DNA from: SZUA-430 sp964547645 | Lineage (GTDB): Bacteria; Pseudomonadota; Alphaproteobacteria; Micropepsales; Micropepsaceae | Assembly (NCBI GenBank): GCA_964547645.1 | Contig: CAZJOM010000014.1 | Coordinates: 1-64,000, forward strand | Length of the DNA stretch: 64,000 nucleotides | Direction of reading: 5' to 3' | Shown: positions 36,271-45,820 of the stretch, piece by piece | Layout of the letters: the number at the start of each line of letters is the position of its first letter | How positions within the stretch are numbered: position 1 is the first letter of the stretch | The notes under the pieces: model-generated | Seen by the model: only the letters and a program-made list of their open reading frames with translations | What the model was told of the DNA's origin: nothing | Database searches by the model: none | Made by a program: the position numbers and the translations under genes

Positions 36271-37265
36271 GAGCGGGGTCCTTCTTGGGCGAGGATTAAG
36301 GCGGTGCAGGAATCGATGTTGCGGAGCCGGTACTCGCCGCCGGAAAACCCCTCGACGACGGCAACCGTCTCGACGCGCCGGTTACCGCCGCGCCCAGTGA
36401 TGAAGACGATCAGATCGATCGCCTGCGCGATGAGCGCGCGGGGCACGACGCTGACGGCTTCTTGAATTAAGAGTTCGAGCCGGGTCAGGGCGGCGGCGGC
36501 CGAGTTCGCGTGAACCGTCGCGATGCCGCCCGGGTGACCCGTGTTCCAGGCTTTGAGCATGTCGAGCGCTTCGCCGCCCCTGACCTCGCCCACGATGATC
36601 CGGTCGGGGCGCAGGCGCATCGTCGAGCGCACGAGGTCGGCGAGCGTCACCGCCCCGCGATGCGTGCGTAGTGCGACCGTATCCTTGGCCGCGCATTGCA
36701 GTTCGCGGGTGTCTTCGATGAGCACGATGCGCTCGTTCGCGTCCGCCATCTCGGCCAGAAGTGCATTCGCGAGCGTGGTCTTGCCCGAGCCGGTGCCGCC
36801 GGCGATCAAGATCGTCTGCCGATCGGCAACGGCCTTGCGCAAGACAGCGGCGTGCAGCGGCGTCAGAATCTGATCGGCGACGTAGTCTTCGAGCCGCAAC
36901 ACTTGGCCGATGGGCTTGCGGATCGCAAAGCAAGGTGCCGCCGACACCGGCGGCAAGAGGCCTTCGAAGCGCTCTCCGGTCTCGGGGAGTTCGGCGCTCA
37001 CGATCGGGTTAGAGGCGCTGGCCTCTAAGCGGACATGGCTCGCAATCAGGCGAATGATCCGCTCGACTTCGCCCGGCACCAGACGGACATCCGTCGCGAC
37101 ACAACCCGCCCCGTGCCGCTCGACACGCAGGCACCCGTCGGGATTGACCATGATCTCGACCACAGCCGGATCGGCGAGCGCCGCGGCGATCGCAGGACCC
37201 ATAGCGGTGCGCAGCATTGTGCGGCGCCGCTCTCGGCTTTCGTCGCTCGGTTGGAACAGCGTCAC
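36267..37265 (-). CDS. trbB: conjugal transfer ATPase TrbB (VirB11-like)
   Basis: A 332-residue hexameric secretion ATPase. Walker A is A-G-G-T-G-S-G-K-T-T (about residues 153-162), the Asp box is I-E-D-T-R-E-L and Walker B is R-P-D-R-I-I-V-G-E-V-R-G. It drives pilus assembly and substrate transfer from the cytoplasmic face. It overlaps the CopG gene by 4 bases. Confidence 0.95.
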   Translation of the reverse strand: MTLFQPSDESRERRRTMLRTAMGPAIAAALADPAVVEIMVNPDGCLRVERHGAGCVATDVRLVPGEVERIIRLIASHVRLEASASNPIVSAELPETGERFEGLLPPVSAAPCFAIRKPIGQVLRLEDYVADQILTPLHAAVLRKAVADRQTILIAGGTGSGKTTLANALLAEMADANERIVLIEDTRELQCAAKDTVALRTHRGAVTLADLVRSTMRLRPDRIIVGEVRGGEALDMLKAWNTGHPGGIATVHANSAAAALTRLELLIQEAVSVVPRALIAQAIDLIVFITGRGGNRRVETVAVVEGFSGGEYRLRNIDSCTALILAQEGPRS

Positions 37266-37711
37266 TCGCGCACCTCGTGCAATTCGCCGTTGCGTTCGAT
37301 CACGGCATCCGGCGTGACGCGTTCCAAGACATCGCGCGTCAGGCTCTTACCGCCGGCAATGCGCCGGCCGACCTGATCGACAAAACTATTGAACCGCTCC
37401 GTCCCCAAAGCTCTGGCAGCCGGTTGATCGCCGTCGGGCAGCGGTGCGGTCACCGTGAGTTCGAAGCGGATAAAGAGCGCCAGTGTCTCAAGGACCACTT
37501 GTTGGTCGCGCTCAAGCCGCGCGAGGTGCCGTGCAACCTTGTCGAGCCTCACCTTTAGAACCGCATCTATCTCGGCGGCAGCCCCGCGCGCGAGATAGTG
37601 CTTGAGCGCGTCGCTCACGATGGCGGACTTCGACGAGCCCGGCTTCGCCGCCAAGGCGTCGAGCCGGTCGTTGAGGTCGTCGTCGATATAGACGTTGAGG
37701 CGGGGCTTCAT
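37262..37711 (-). CDS. CopG-family ribbon-helix-helix regulator
   Basis: A 149-residue protein. The N-terminal 45 residues (R-L-N-V-Y-I-D-D-D-L, then S-K-S-A-I-V-S-D-A-L-K-H-Y-L) are a ribbon-helix-helix fold; the rest is helical. A gene of this type between traG and trbB is standard in these elements and probably regulates transfer genes. It is 5 bases after traG and overlaps trbB by 4. Confidence 0.85.
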   Translation of the reverse strand: MKPRLNVYIDDDLNDRLDALAAKPGSSKSAIVSDALKHYLARGAAAEIDAVLKVRLDKVARHLARLERDQQVVLETLALFIRFELTVTAPLPDGDQPAARALGTERFNSFVDQVGRRIAGGKSLTRDVLERVTPDAVIERNGELHEVRE

Positions 37712-37716
37712 ATGGT

Positions 37717-39735
37717 TCAGAAACTCGGAATAAGATCGTCGTGGTGCCGTGATGCATCGGCGTTCATGGCGTGCGTGCGCTGCGCGGGTGTGGGTCGGAT
37801 GGGCTTGCCGGCGCCTGCCGTTTGCAGATCGTCATCGAGCAACTGAGCCAAATCGTCGGACGGCTCCTCGGCGGCTTGAACGGCACGATCGGTTCCAAGC
37901 GCCGGATGACGGTGCAGCCCGCCGTCGTCTTCGTTGGCTTCGCTACCGAGCTCGTGCGCGAGCGCCACCCCTAGTCTTGGATCGGTCACGCGCACCTGCC
38001 CGCCCCAATCGTCCGCCACTGGGGAGCGATGAAGGGTTGCGGGATTGGGAGCAGGCAGGATGCGGTCCGTGAAATTCCAGTCCTCGTAATACCGGAGCTT
38101 CTTGGCGCGGATGGGTGGCAGGCCCGAAATCAGGACAAGCTCGTCACTTGCCGGCAGCTGCATGACTTCGCCTGGCGTGAGCAGCGGCCGCGCCGTCTCC
38201 TGGCGGCTGATCATGACGTGAGCGAGCCAGGGTGCCAGCCGGTGACCGGCATAGTTGCGCTGCGCGCGCAGCTCCGTTGCCGTCCCCAATGCGTCCGAGA
38301 TCCGCTTTGCAGTCCGCTCGTCGTTCGACGAGAACGCGATCCGCACATGGCAATTGTCGAGGATGGCGTTGTTCTCGCCGTAAGCCTTCGTCACCTGATT
38401 GAGCGATTGGGCGATCAGGTAAGCGCGGATGCCATAACCTGCCATGAAGGCAAGCGCGGTCTCGAAGAAGTCCAAGCGGCCCAGCGCCGGAAACTCGTCG
38501 AGCATCATCAACACTTGATGGCGGCGGCGCTTCGCCGGATCGCCTTCGAGCTTTTCGGTGAGGCGGCGCCCGATCTGGTTCAGCACCAGGCGCACGAGTG
38601 GCTTCGTCCGCGAAATGTCAGACGGTGGGACTACGAGGTAGAGCGAAGCAGGGCGTTCGCCGTCGACCAGGTCGGCAATGCGCCAGTCGCAAGCTGCCGT
38701 CACGGTCGCAACAGTCGGATCGCGATAAAGCCCCAAGAAACTCATCGCTGTCGAAAGCACACCAGAGCGTTCGTTCTCGGACTTGTTGAGCACCTCGCGC
38801 GCCGCTTGCGCGACGACGGGGTGGACCTGCGGCTTCGAAACGGTGCCCAGATGGTTCGTCGCCATCATGGCGCGAAGCGTGTGTTCGAACGAACGGCGTG
38901 GATCGGAGAGGAAGCTCGCGACGCGGGCGAGCGTCTTCTCTTGCTCCGCGTAAAGGACGTGTAGGATTACGCCGACGAGAAGCGCGTGCGAGGTTTTTTC
39001 CCAGTGGTTGCGCCGTTCAAGTGCGCCTTCCGGATCGACCAGGATGTCCGCGATGTTCTGCACATCGCGGACCTCGCATGGCCCCTTGCGCACTTCGAGC
39101 AGCGGATTGTAACGCGCCGAGCGCTCATCGGTCGGGTTGAAGAGAAGACAGGTCGAAAACGAAGAGCGCCAGCCGGCAGTGATCTGCCAGTTCTCACCTT
39201 TGATGTCGTGGATGATGGCGCTGTCGGGCCACGACAACAGCGACGGAATGACGAGACCTACGCCCTTGCCGGATCGCGTCGGCGCGAAGGCCATCACATG
39301 TTCGGGACCGTCATGGCGCAGGTAGCGAGATTTGAGGGAGCCCAGAAACAAGCCCCGCGGCTCGAACAGGCGTGCCGCTCCAACCTCACGCACCGAGGCC
39401 CAGCGCGACGATCCGTAGGTCGTGACAAACTGATTTTGCCGCGCACGCCACAGAGAACCAACAACAGCGACGGCGCAACCGAGAAGCCCACTGCCCGCCG
39501 CGAGCAGGCCCGCGCGATCAAACTGCCGCGGTGCGTAAGCTCCGTACGCGTACCACCACTCGAACAGCCGCCACGGATAGTAGACCGGCGCGGACAACAC
39601 CTCGAACCACGGCCCGCCCAAGCGAGGCTGGTTGCCGAGCATCGCCGCAGCCCACTGCGTCGAAGCCCAAACGCCGGCGATCACGATGCCGAAGACGATG
39701 GCGATCTGTCCAACGAGGAGTCGGGTCGGCGTCAT
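37717..39735 (-). CDS. traG: type IV coupling protein TraG (VirD4-like)
   Basis: A 672-residue membrane ATPase that brings the relaxase-DNA complex to the channel. It has N-terminal membrane helices (about residues 8-25 and 75-95), Walker A A-P-T-R-S-G-K-G and Walker B M-M-L-D-E-F-P-A-L-G. The C-terminal 70 residues are acidic and variable. It is the first gene of the minus-strand transfer unit; an inverted repeat lies just before its start. Confidence 0.95.
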   Translation of the reverse strand: MTPTRLLVGQIAIVFGIVIAGVWASTQWAAAMLGNQPRLGGPWFEVLSAPVYYPWRLFEWWYAYGAYAPRQFDRAGLLAAGSGLLGCAVAVVGSLWRARQNQFVTTYGSSRWASVREVGAARLFEPRGLFLGSLKSRYLRHDGPEHVMAFAPTRSGKGVGLVIPSLLSWPDSAIIHDIKGENWQITAGWRSSFSTCLLFNPTDERSARYNPLLEVRKGPCEVRDVQNIADILVDPEGALERRNHWEKTSHALLVGVILHVLYAEQEKTLARVASFLSDPRRSFEHTLRAMMATNHLGTVSKPQVHPVVAQAAREVLNKSENERSGVLSTAMSFLGLYRDPTVATVTAACDWRIADLVDGERPASLYLVVPPSDISRTKPLVRLVLNQIGRRLTEKLEGDPAKRRRHQVLMMLDEFPALGRLDFFETALAFMAGYGIRAYLIAQSLNQVTKAYGENNAILDNCHVRIAFSSNDERTAKRISDALGTATELRAQRNYAGHRLAPWLAHVMISRQETARPLLTPGEVMQLPASDELVLISGLPPIRAKKLRYYEDWNFTDRILPAPNPATLHRSPVADDWGGQVRVTDPRLGVALAHELGSEANEDDGGLHRHPALGTDRAVQAAEEPSDDLAQLLDDDLQTAGAGKPIRPTPAQRTHAMNADASRHHDDLIPSF

Positions 39736-39739
39736 TCAT

Positions 39740-39759
39740 TTGCTCCGTGTTCGGAGCAA
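39740..39759. promoter_or_regulatory. 8-bp inverted repeat at the traG start
   Basis: TTGCTCCG-TGTT-CGGAGCAA is a perfect dyad 5 bases upstream of the traG ATG. At this position it could be an operator for the nearby CopG or LuxR regulator, or a leader hairpin hiding the ribosome site. Confidence 0.5.
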
Positions 39760-40033
39760 GTGATCTCGCGATTAGCAAGAAACAGAAATCGCGTTTATGC
39801 GCGCCCACTTACGACTGTGCGCTCCCGGCAAATTCGACAACGCTCCAATTGTGAACCGGACAAAGGCAATAGCATTGCAGGCGAGACAATTTACTTGGGG
39901 CCGGGTTGCGCAGAGGCGTCCGAGAAGGTGCGCGCAATGGCCCCGGACGATGTGAGGGTCTTTTTCCTCCCCAGAGCGCCATTGACCTCTGGTGTTAGGG
40001 AGTCTGTCCGTCCAACATCCTTAATGCGGACAT

Positions 40034-40051
40034 CCGATGGGTTACCATCGG
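40034..40051. promoter_or_regulatory. 7-bp inverted repeat upstream of the ietA-like gene
   Basis: CCGATGG-GTTA-CCATCGG is a perfect dyad 100 bases before the ATG at 40151. It may be an operator of the ATPase/protease pair. The function is inferred from position only. Confidence 0.35.
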
Positions 40052-40150
40052 CATCCGGCGAGAATCGAGATATATACGATTTGACGGAATTGGGTTCGAG
40101 AAACCACCGAAGGTTTCGCCGAACGTTGACGTCGCAGGAAGTGAACGATC

Positions 40151-41236
40151 ATGCCACGGACTGAACTTGTTTTGGAACTCGTTCGCGCCGGCGCTAATGG
40201 CGACACAGCGCGGCTCAAAAATACTGCCGAGCGAATGATTTCTGAGGAAAAAGCCAAACGACGTGGAGGGGTCGCCGCGAAATTAGCGCAGGCGCTTGAG
40301 CCGACATTGACGAGCACACAGGCGTTCAGGCAACCGCCCCGCGGTATCCCGTTGGCAACGCCCACTGTGCGCTCTGGCGAAACTCTGCAACACTTGCCGG
40401 CGGTCGCAGAGCGTGAGGCGCGACGGTCCCTTGCGAGCATTCGGCTAAATAAGGGCACGGCAAGACTTGTCCGCTCATTGCTCAATGAGCAAGCCCGCGC
40501 AGGCGATCTTCGGGCAAATGGATTGGAGCCGCGTCATAGACTTCTTCTCGTTGGACCGCCCGGCAACGGCAAGACAAGCCTCGCCGAGGCAATTGCGGCC
40601 GAACTTGGACGATTGTTTTTGGTCGTACGATATGACGGTTTGATCGCGAGCTATCTCGGCGAAACCGCTTCCCGCCTCCGCCGCGTATTCGAAATGGCGA
40701 AGTCCGTCCCGTGTGTGCTTTTTTTTGATGAAATCGACGCCGTTGCCAAGGAGCGCAGCGATGCCAATGAGACGGGCGAGATCAAGCGGGTCCTTACCTC
40801 GCTTCTCACTCAGATTGACGAACTACCTGCAAACTGCCTCTTGATCGCTGCTACAAATCACCCTCAAATGCTGGACGAAGCCGTGTGGCGGCGGTTTCAG
40901 ATTCGCCTAGAATTGCCACAACCGAGTCTCGAAGATGTCCAAGATTATTTTAGACAAGCGATAGCGTCGCTCGGTCGGATGCCTGCGGCCAGTTTTAAAG
41001 CGCTTACAGAAGCGCTGGGTGCAGCGTCCTATTCCGATGCGGAAGAGCTTGCCTTGTCCGTCCGCCGACACGTCGTGCTTTCTGGAAAGTCTCAGAAGCT
41101 TTCTGTAATGGCCGCCGAAGCGCGTGAGGAATGGCTCATCCGATCCCACACCTATTGGATCTGCAGGCCTTCTCATGACGCTCCGACAACATCAACGCCT
41201 TCCCGAACCAATTCCAGACGATCGCTGGAAAAGTAA
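40151..41236 (+). CDS. AAA-family ATPase, IetA-like
   Basis: A 361-residue AAA+ protein. Walker A is G-P-P-G-N-G-K-T-S (about residues 134-142), Walker B V-L-F-F-D-E-I-D-A-V and sensor 1 I-A-A-T-N-H-P. The N-terminal 100 residues are a charged helical region. The ribosome site GGAAGTG precedes the ATG. The gene is paired with and overlaps a subtilase gene, the organisation of IetAS, known both as a plasmid stability/incompatibility module in agrobacteria and as an antiphage pair. Confidence 0.85.
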   Translation: MPRTELVLELVRAGANGDTARLKNTAERMISEEKAKRRGGVAAKLAQALEPTLTSTQAFRQPPRGIPLATPTVRSGETLQHLPAVAEREARRSLASIRLNKGTARLVRSLLNEQARAGDLRANGLEPRHRLLLVGPPGNGKTSLAEAIAAELGRLFLVVRYDGLIASYLGETASRLRRVFEMAKSVPCVLFFDEIDAVAKERSDANETGEIKRVLTSLLTQIDELPANCLLIAATNHPQMLDEAVWRRFQIRLELPQPSLEDVQDYFRQAIASLGRMPAASFKALTEALGAASYSDAEELALSVRRHVVLSGKSQKLSVMAAEAREEWLIRSHTYWICRPSHDAPTTSTPSRTNSRRSLEK

Positions 41237-43766
41237 ACCGCTCAAGGTTCCCCGCGTCTCCAGACCAGGCGTAGCGACGCAGCGCGAGCGGTTCGACGCC
41301 ATGTTCGAACGGCTGCGGAATTCGCTCAGCTCTGACGCTGACGTGGCCGCGCTTCGATCCGACCCAACTGGGCTCGCACCCAATCGCGGTCTTGTGTTTG
41401 TGACGGCCGCACCGATTGAACGCCTTCACGGCGCCATTGAAAGAGCGGGCCTCAATTTTGTCGTCGAAGCCGCCGAGCGGTTTGAGCCGGACAATCTTTT
41501 CTTTTATCCGGGCGACTCGGGGCGGCAGCTAGACGGTCGACTCTATGTCACGATGCCTAACGACGAAGCATTCCGAACGCTTATCGGACTGTACGACCGC
41601 TATTGCGCACAGGAACCATTCGAGCGCGGCCTCACGCCGTTACGCGATCTGTTCGACCTGCTTGTCGAAATCCGGCCCTGGAGCATGCGCGAACGTGTTT
41701 CCGATGACACAGCGAGCGCAATCGCTGACCGGCTTTACGACGCACCAAACACTCGCATGCGTATCGAAGTAGAAATTTATCCCGGTGCGCCGGCTGCGGC
41801 CCGCGACAGGGTTCTCACAGCGCTTGGAGCGGACGCGACCATTCTGCGCGACGCCTATTTACCAGACATTCGCTATCACGGTCTCCTCGTGGAAATTTCG
41901 CCGGAGACGGCGCTGGCCATCGCCGATCGCGTAGCCGGTGGCCCCAGCTCTCACGACGACATATTCCTGATTGAGCCGCACTCAGTGGTGCAGGCCGAAC
42001 CTCTTGTGGCAGCAACTGACGGATGGGCGCTTCCGACGATCGAGCGCCCCCTGCCAGCGCGCGGTTGCCGCGTCGCCGTGCTGGATGGGATTCCCATCAC
42101 CGAGCATCCCCTACTTCGCGGGCGCTTAGAGGTCGCAGACCCCGATCAAGCCGCCCAACGTGTTTCTCTTGGTGATCGCCGCCACGGAACGGCTATCGCG
42201 TCCCTCATTGCGCACGGTGACCTCGCGAGTGGAGAGGCGCCGCTTGACTCCAAGATCCTGGTTCGACCCGTACTCACTCATGTTTCGTCACCTGATCTCG
42301 ATGGCCGTCGATTGGAGCAGTTCGACGCTGACAAGCTCACGGTTGAAATCGTGCACGCGGCTTTGGACAGTTTCTTCGGCGAAAACCCAGATCCCCGTGC
42401 GGCGAATGTGTTTGTTGTAAATGTATCACTCGGTGACAGACACCGACCGGCGGGTGCCGGACCGGTGTCCGGGTGGGCCCGCCTATTGGACTGGTGGTCG
42501 GCGACCGCAGGCGTCCTCTTTGTGGTTTCGACCGGCAATTCCGACTCCGATTTGCCGGTGCATGAATTTTCCGACTCCACGCAAGCGGAGACGGCAACGC
42601 CCGACGATCTGCACAGCGCAGCCACGAAAGCACTCATCAACAGCCGGGCCACCCGCCCAGTCCTGTCTCCGGCCGAAGGTGTCAACGTTCTAACTGTTGG
42701 AGCTGCACATAGTGAGGCTAGCGCTCCTGGCATGCTGCCAAGCGGCGTACGCGATCCTCTAGTGCTGAAGGGTTCTCCATCCCTTATCTCGCGCGGTGGA
42801 CCGGGTATCGCCAACGCTATGAAGCCCGACGTGCTGATGGCTGGTGGGCGTACCCTTGCCAGTATCCGCGGCGGCTCCGGCGGGCCGAGCCTCAAATGGA
42901 CTCCGGCAGTCCTATTCTCCGGTCAGCGTTCCGCAGCAGCTCCAATTGAGGTTGCTCAGCCCTTTCCCCTTGCGCGCTCCCACGGCTCAAGCAACGCAGC
43001 GGCGCTAGCAACGCGCCTCGCGGTGCGCATCGTTGACAATGCCGTCGCTCCCTCGGGACCATTTCCAGATGGGCTCGATCGCCGTCAATCCGCGCTCCTC
43101 GCCAAATGCCTGATCACGCATGCAGCCGACTGGAATGCGGCAGGCCAATTTGCTCTGCAGCTGCTGGAGCGTGCACCGCGCAATCCGGAACAAGAGCGTC
43201 GCGCCGTGGCCGATCTTGTAGGCTATGGGCTTGTCGATGACACGCGCGCTCTTGGGTCCACCGATTACCGAATTACGCTTCTCGACGTTGGCGTGATCCG
43301 CAAGGATCAGGGGCTGGTCTACCAATTCCGGCCGCCGCAGTGCCTTTCCCCAAGCACGGAGCGCAGGAACGTCTCGGCGACCGTTGCCTGGTTCACTCCA
43401 GTTCAGCCCACAAGAAGGCTCTATCGACAGGCCGAATTGTTCGTCGACGATCTCGTCGACAATGGCTTCGCCCTTGGCGTGGACCCACTATCCGCGCAAC
43501 CGACTGATCGTCTCGCTTGCCGAGGCACAGTCTGGAGTCAGGCCTTTGATGGCGCGAACGCGATCGCGCACGGCGACGAGGACTATATCCAATTGCGCGT
43601 ATCTTGTCGCGAGACCTATCCTGGCGCGCTTTCCGCTAGAATGGATATTCACTTCGCCGTCGCCATGACGATAGAGGTTGGCGTCAACACTGCGCTGCCA
43701 TTGTATGACGAAGTCCTTGCAGCAGTTCTCGCCGAAATTCAGGCTCGCACGCGCGTCAGGGTCTAA
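41175..43766 (+). CDS. S8 subtilisin-like protease, IetS-like
   Basis: An 863-residue protein from the ATG at 41175 (M-T-L-R-Q-H-Q-R), which lies inside the end of the ATPase gene (62-base overlap). The catalytic triad is visible as Asp in V-A-V-L-D-G-I (near 303), His in R-R-H-G-T-A-I-A-S-L (near 336) and Ser in H-G-S-S-N-A-A-A-L (near 606). There is no signal peptide, so it acts in the cytoplasm. With the ATPase it forms an IetAS-type module; the ATPase probably gates the protease. Confidence 0.87.
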   Translation: MTLRQHQRLPEPIPDDRWKSKPLKVPRVSRPGVATQRERFDAMFERLRNSLSSDADVAALRSDPTGLAPNRGLVFVTAAPIERLHGAIERAGLNFVVEAAERFEPDNLFFYPGDSGRQLDGRLYVTMPNDEAFRTLIGLYDRYCAQEPFERGLTPLRDLFDLLVEIRPWSMRERVSDDTASAIADRLYDAPNTRMRIEVEIYPGAPAAARDRVLTALGADATILRDAYLPDIRYHGLLVEISPETALAIADRVAGGPSSHDDIFLIEPHSVVQAEPLVAATDGWALPTIERPLPARGCRVAVLDGIPITEHPLLRGRLEVADPDQAAQRVSLGDRRHGTAIASLIAHGDLASGEAPLDSKILVRPVLTHVSSPDLDGRRLEQFDADKLTVEIVHAALDSFFGENPDPRAANVFVVNVSLGDRHRPAGAGPVSGWARLLDWWSATAGVLFVVSTGNSDSDLPVHEFSDSTQAETATPDDLHSAATKALINSRATRPVLSPAEGVNVLTVGAAHSEASAPGMLPSGVRDPLVLKGSPSLISRGGPGIANAMKPDVLMAGGRTLASIRGGSGGPSLKWTPAVLFSGQRSAAAPIEVAQPFPLARSHGSSNAAALATRLAVRIVDNAVAPSGPFPDGLDRRQSALLAKCLITHAADWNAAGQFALQLLERAPRNPEQERRAVADLVGYGLVDDTRALGSTDYRITLLDVGVIRKDQGLVYQFRPPQCLSPSTERRNVSATVAWFTPVQPTRRLYRQAELFVDDLVDNGFALGVDPLSAQPTDRLACRGTVWSQAFDGANAIAHGDEDYIQLRVSCRETYPGALSARMDIHFAVAMTIEVGVNTALPLYDEVLAAVLAEIQARTRVRV

Positions 43767-43840
43767 TCGGCGCTGCGTGTCATTGTCCGAACCGCACAAT
43801 TTGATCTGAGCCTTTGCGACCGGCTGCCTGCGCCCAGGCA

Positions 43841-45820
43841 CTACGAAAGCGACGGTCGGCGCTGCTGACCAAAACTCCACGAGGACCAGTCACCCCGCAC
43901 CACGCCAATGACCGCCTTTCCGACACTGCGATCGAGCACCGGCCGCCATGGCACGAGCGTGAAATCCCGCGCCCGCGCGATCACCGCGAAACGGTCGCTG
44001 ACAAGATCGAGCCGCTTCACATATTTCCCCTCCACCCGCCCTGCCCCTCCGAACTCGGCATAGGGCAATTGCAACTCACCTGACACTTGCACCGCGACAC
44101 GCGTCAGTTCGCGCCGGCGAAGGATTGCGAGCAAGTTGGCGCGATAGATCGTTTCACCCTGGCGCTCGTCTGCAAGCGCTTGCGCCAACAGCCACTGCCG
44201 GCGTTGCGCAAGCGCGCCCTTCACGGCCCGCCCAAATCCCGCATCGCGAACGCTTGCGGTCTCCTCCCCAATCAACTGCCGGTCCAACCACGTCGCGGCG
44301 TCGGCGGTCGCCAACTTTTCAAGCGGCGCCGACGACAATATCTCGACCTTCACAGGCGCCTCGCGCGCACGCTTCTGCTCGAAGTCTCGTGCCGCTTCCA
44401 GAAAGTTTGTCGGCACCGTCCAGACACCCTCCGCGCTCCGCTCGCCAATGCCAGCACGCCGCAGCGCCTCCAACCTGCGCACATGCGCCGCCACAAACTC
44501 GCCACTCGCCGCCGGATCTGCCGCGCGATGCAGCACTGCGCTGTAGTGCCCGTCGTTTCGGGCCGCGACCTCAGCGATCGTCTTGTCTGCCGGCTGCGGC
44601 TCGGCCTGGCGTGGTCCGACCGAAACGATCGAACCCCGCCGCGGGGCATCGGCGGCCTCACCCGCGCCGATGTCGACCCAATGGGATCGCCCATCGACCC
44701 CGTCGACGATCAAATAGTGCCGCTCGTTCGCATCGTGCAGACCCCGTTCGACGACGCGGCCGACGAGTTGAACCGAGCCGCGCGAATCGAAGATCGCGCA
44801 ATCTGCCGGGGCGCGATCGATGCGCGCCTCTTTGAGGGCGCGATGCATCGTCTTGATCATGTCGTCGCGCTCGCCCATCCGGTGCAAGGTTGGCTCTGCG
44901 TCCGCGGAGAGCTTCCATCTCCCGGGCGCCAGTTCCTCCGCAAGACCGAGCCGCCGCAGATGTTGCAATCGCCCGGCGCGCAACGTCTGCCGAAACCGTC
45001 CATACGCATCTCCTGCGTCAGCGCCAAGTTCGACGACACCATGCGCCGCGGCCTCGCGGATGAACTGGCGGTCGATGCTGGTCAACCGGTCTTGGCCGAC
45101 TTCAAGCGTCAGCCGTTGCTCGATCTCAAGGTCTGTTCGCGGGCCGAGGTCGAGCGTCACGATCTCGACCGCGCGCTCGCGCATCCCATGCGAGATGTAT
45201 TCGCGGGCGATCACAAGGTCTTGGCCCTGATCGTCCTTGCCCCGCACGACGATATGGGTATGCGGCTGGCCGGTATTGAAGTGATCGACCGCGACCCAAT
45301 CGAGCTTCGCGCCGAGGTCTTCCTCCATCCGCGCCATCAGCCGTCGTGTGACCGGCTTCAGGTCTTCGTACTCGACCCCATCCTCGGACGCGACAATGAA
45401 GCGGAACTGATGCCGGTCACCCTCGGCCCGGTCGACGAATTCCTTGCCATCCGCACGGTCGCGGGTCGCATCGTAGAGTTCGCCCGGCGTCCCCTCGCGC
45501 GTGACCCCGTCGCGCTGGATGTAGCGCAGATGCAGTCTCGCGGCCTTGCGACCCTTCGCTCCGATCTTGACGATCCGCGCCTTGATGACCACCCGCCGGG
45601 CCCGGAATCCGGCATGGCGGTCGCGCAACACACGGCCGGCCCCGGCCCCACGTCCGATCCGGCTGCCATCGAACTGTCGCCTGCCGCCGATGCGCCCGAG
45701 CGTCCCGCCGCTCGCGAACGCGGCCGCGCGCAGGACGCTTTGCAGGTACCGTTGCGCACGCGCCCCACCCTGCGTTCGGATCTTACCAAGCTTGGGTTCG
45801 AAGTCATCGTCGCGGTTCAT
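43841..45820 (-). CDS. relaxase/mobilisation nuclease, VirD2/DUF3363 type
   Basis: A 659-residue relaxase that nicks oriT and leads the DNA strand into the recipient. The ATG at 45820 was preferred over one five codons upstream. The N-terminal half has R-F-I-V-A-S-E-D-G and the metal-binding D-H-F-N-T-G-Q-P-H-T-H-I-V-V-R-G with the His cluster typical of the MOBP/VirD2 superfamily. The C-terminal DUF3363 part contains H-Y-L-I-V-D-G-V-D-G. It is convergent with the IetS-like gene. Confidence 0.9.
   Translation of the reverse strand: MNRDDDFEPKLGKIRTQGGARAQRYLQSVLRAAAFASGGTLGRIGGRRQFDGSRIGRGAGAGRVLRDRHAGFRARRVVIKARIVKIGAKGRKAARLHLRYIQRDGVTREGTPGELYDATRDRADGKEFVDRAEGDRHQFRFIVASEDGVEYEDLKPVTRRLMARMEEDLGAKLDWVAVDHFNTGQPHTHIVVRGKDDQGQDLVIAREYISHGMRERAVEIVTLDLGPRTDLEIEQRLTLEVGQDRLTSIDRQFIREAAAHGVVELGADAGDAYGRFRQTLRAGRLQHLRRLGLAEELAPGRWKLSADAEPTLHRMGERDDMIKTMHRALKEARIDRAPADCAIFDSRGSVQLVGRVVERGLHDANERHYLIVDGVDGRSHWVDIGAGEAADAPRRGSIVSVGPRQAEPQPADKTIAEVAARNDGHYSAVLHRAADPAASGEFVAAHVRRLEALRRAGIGERSAEGVWTVPTNFLEAARDFEQKRAREAPVKVEILSSAPLEKLATADAATWLDRQLIGEETASVRDAGFGRAVKGALAQRRQWLLAQALADERQGETIYRANLLAILRRRELTRVAVQVSGELQLPYAEFGGAGRVEGKYVKRLDLVSDRFAVIARARDFTLVPWRPVLDRSVGKAVIGVVRGDWSSWSFGQQRRPSLS

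Larger units (their letters stand above)
39736..40150. other. divergent intergenic region between traG and ietA-like gene
   Basis: About 415 bases without a gene, AT-richer than the flanks. It must hold the promoters for the minus-strand transfer unit and for the plus-strand ATPase/protease pair. Two dyads stand out and are listed separately. No confident sigma-70 hexamers were assigned. Confidence 0.6.
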
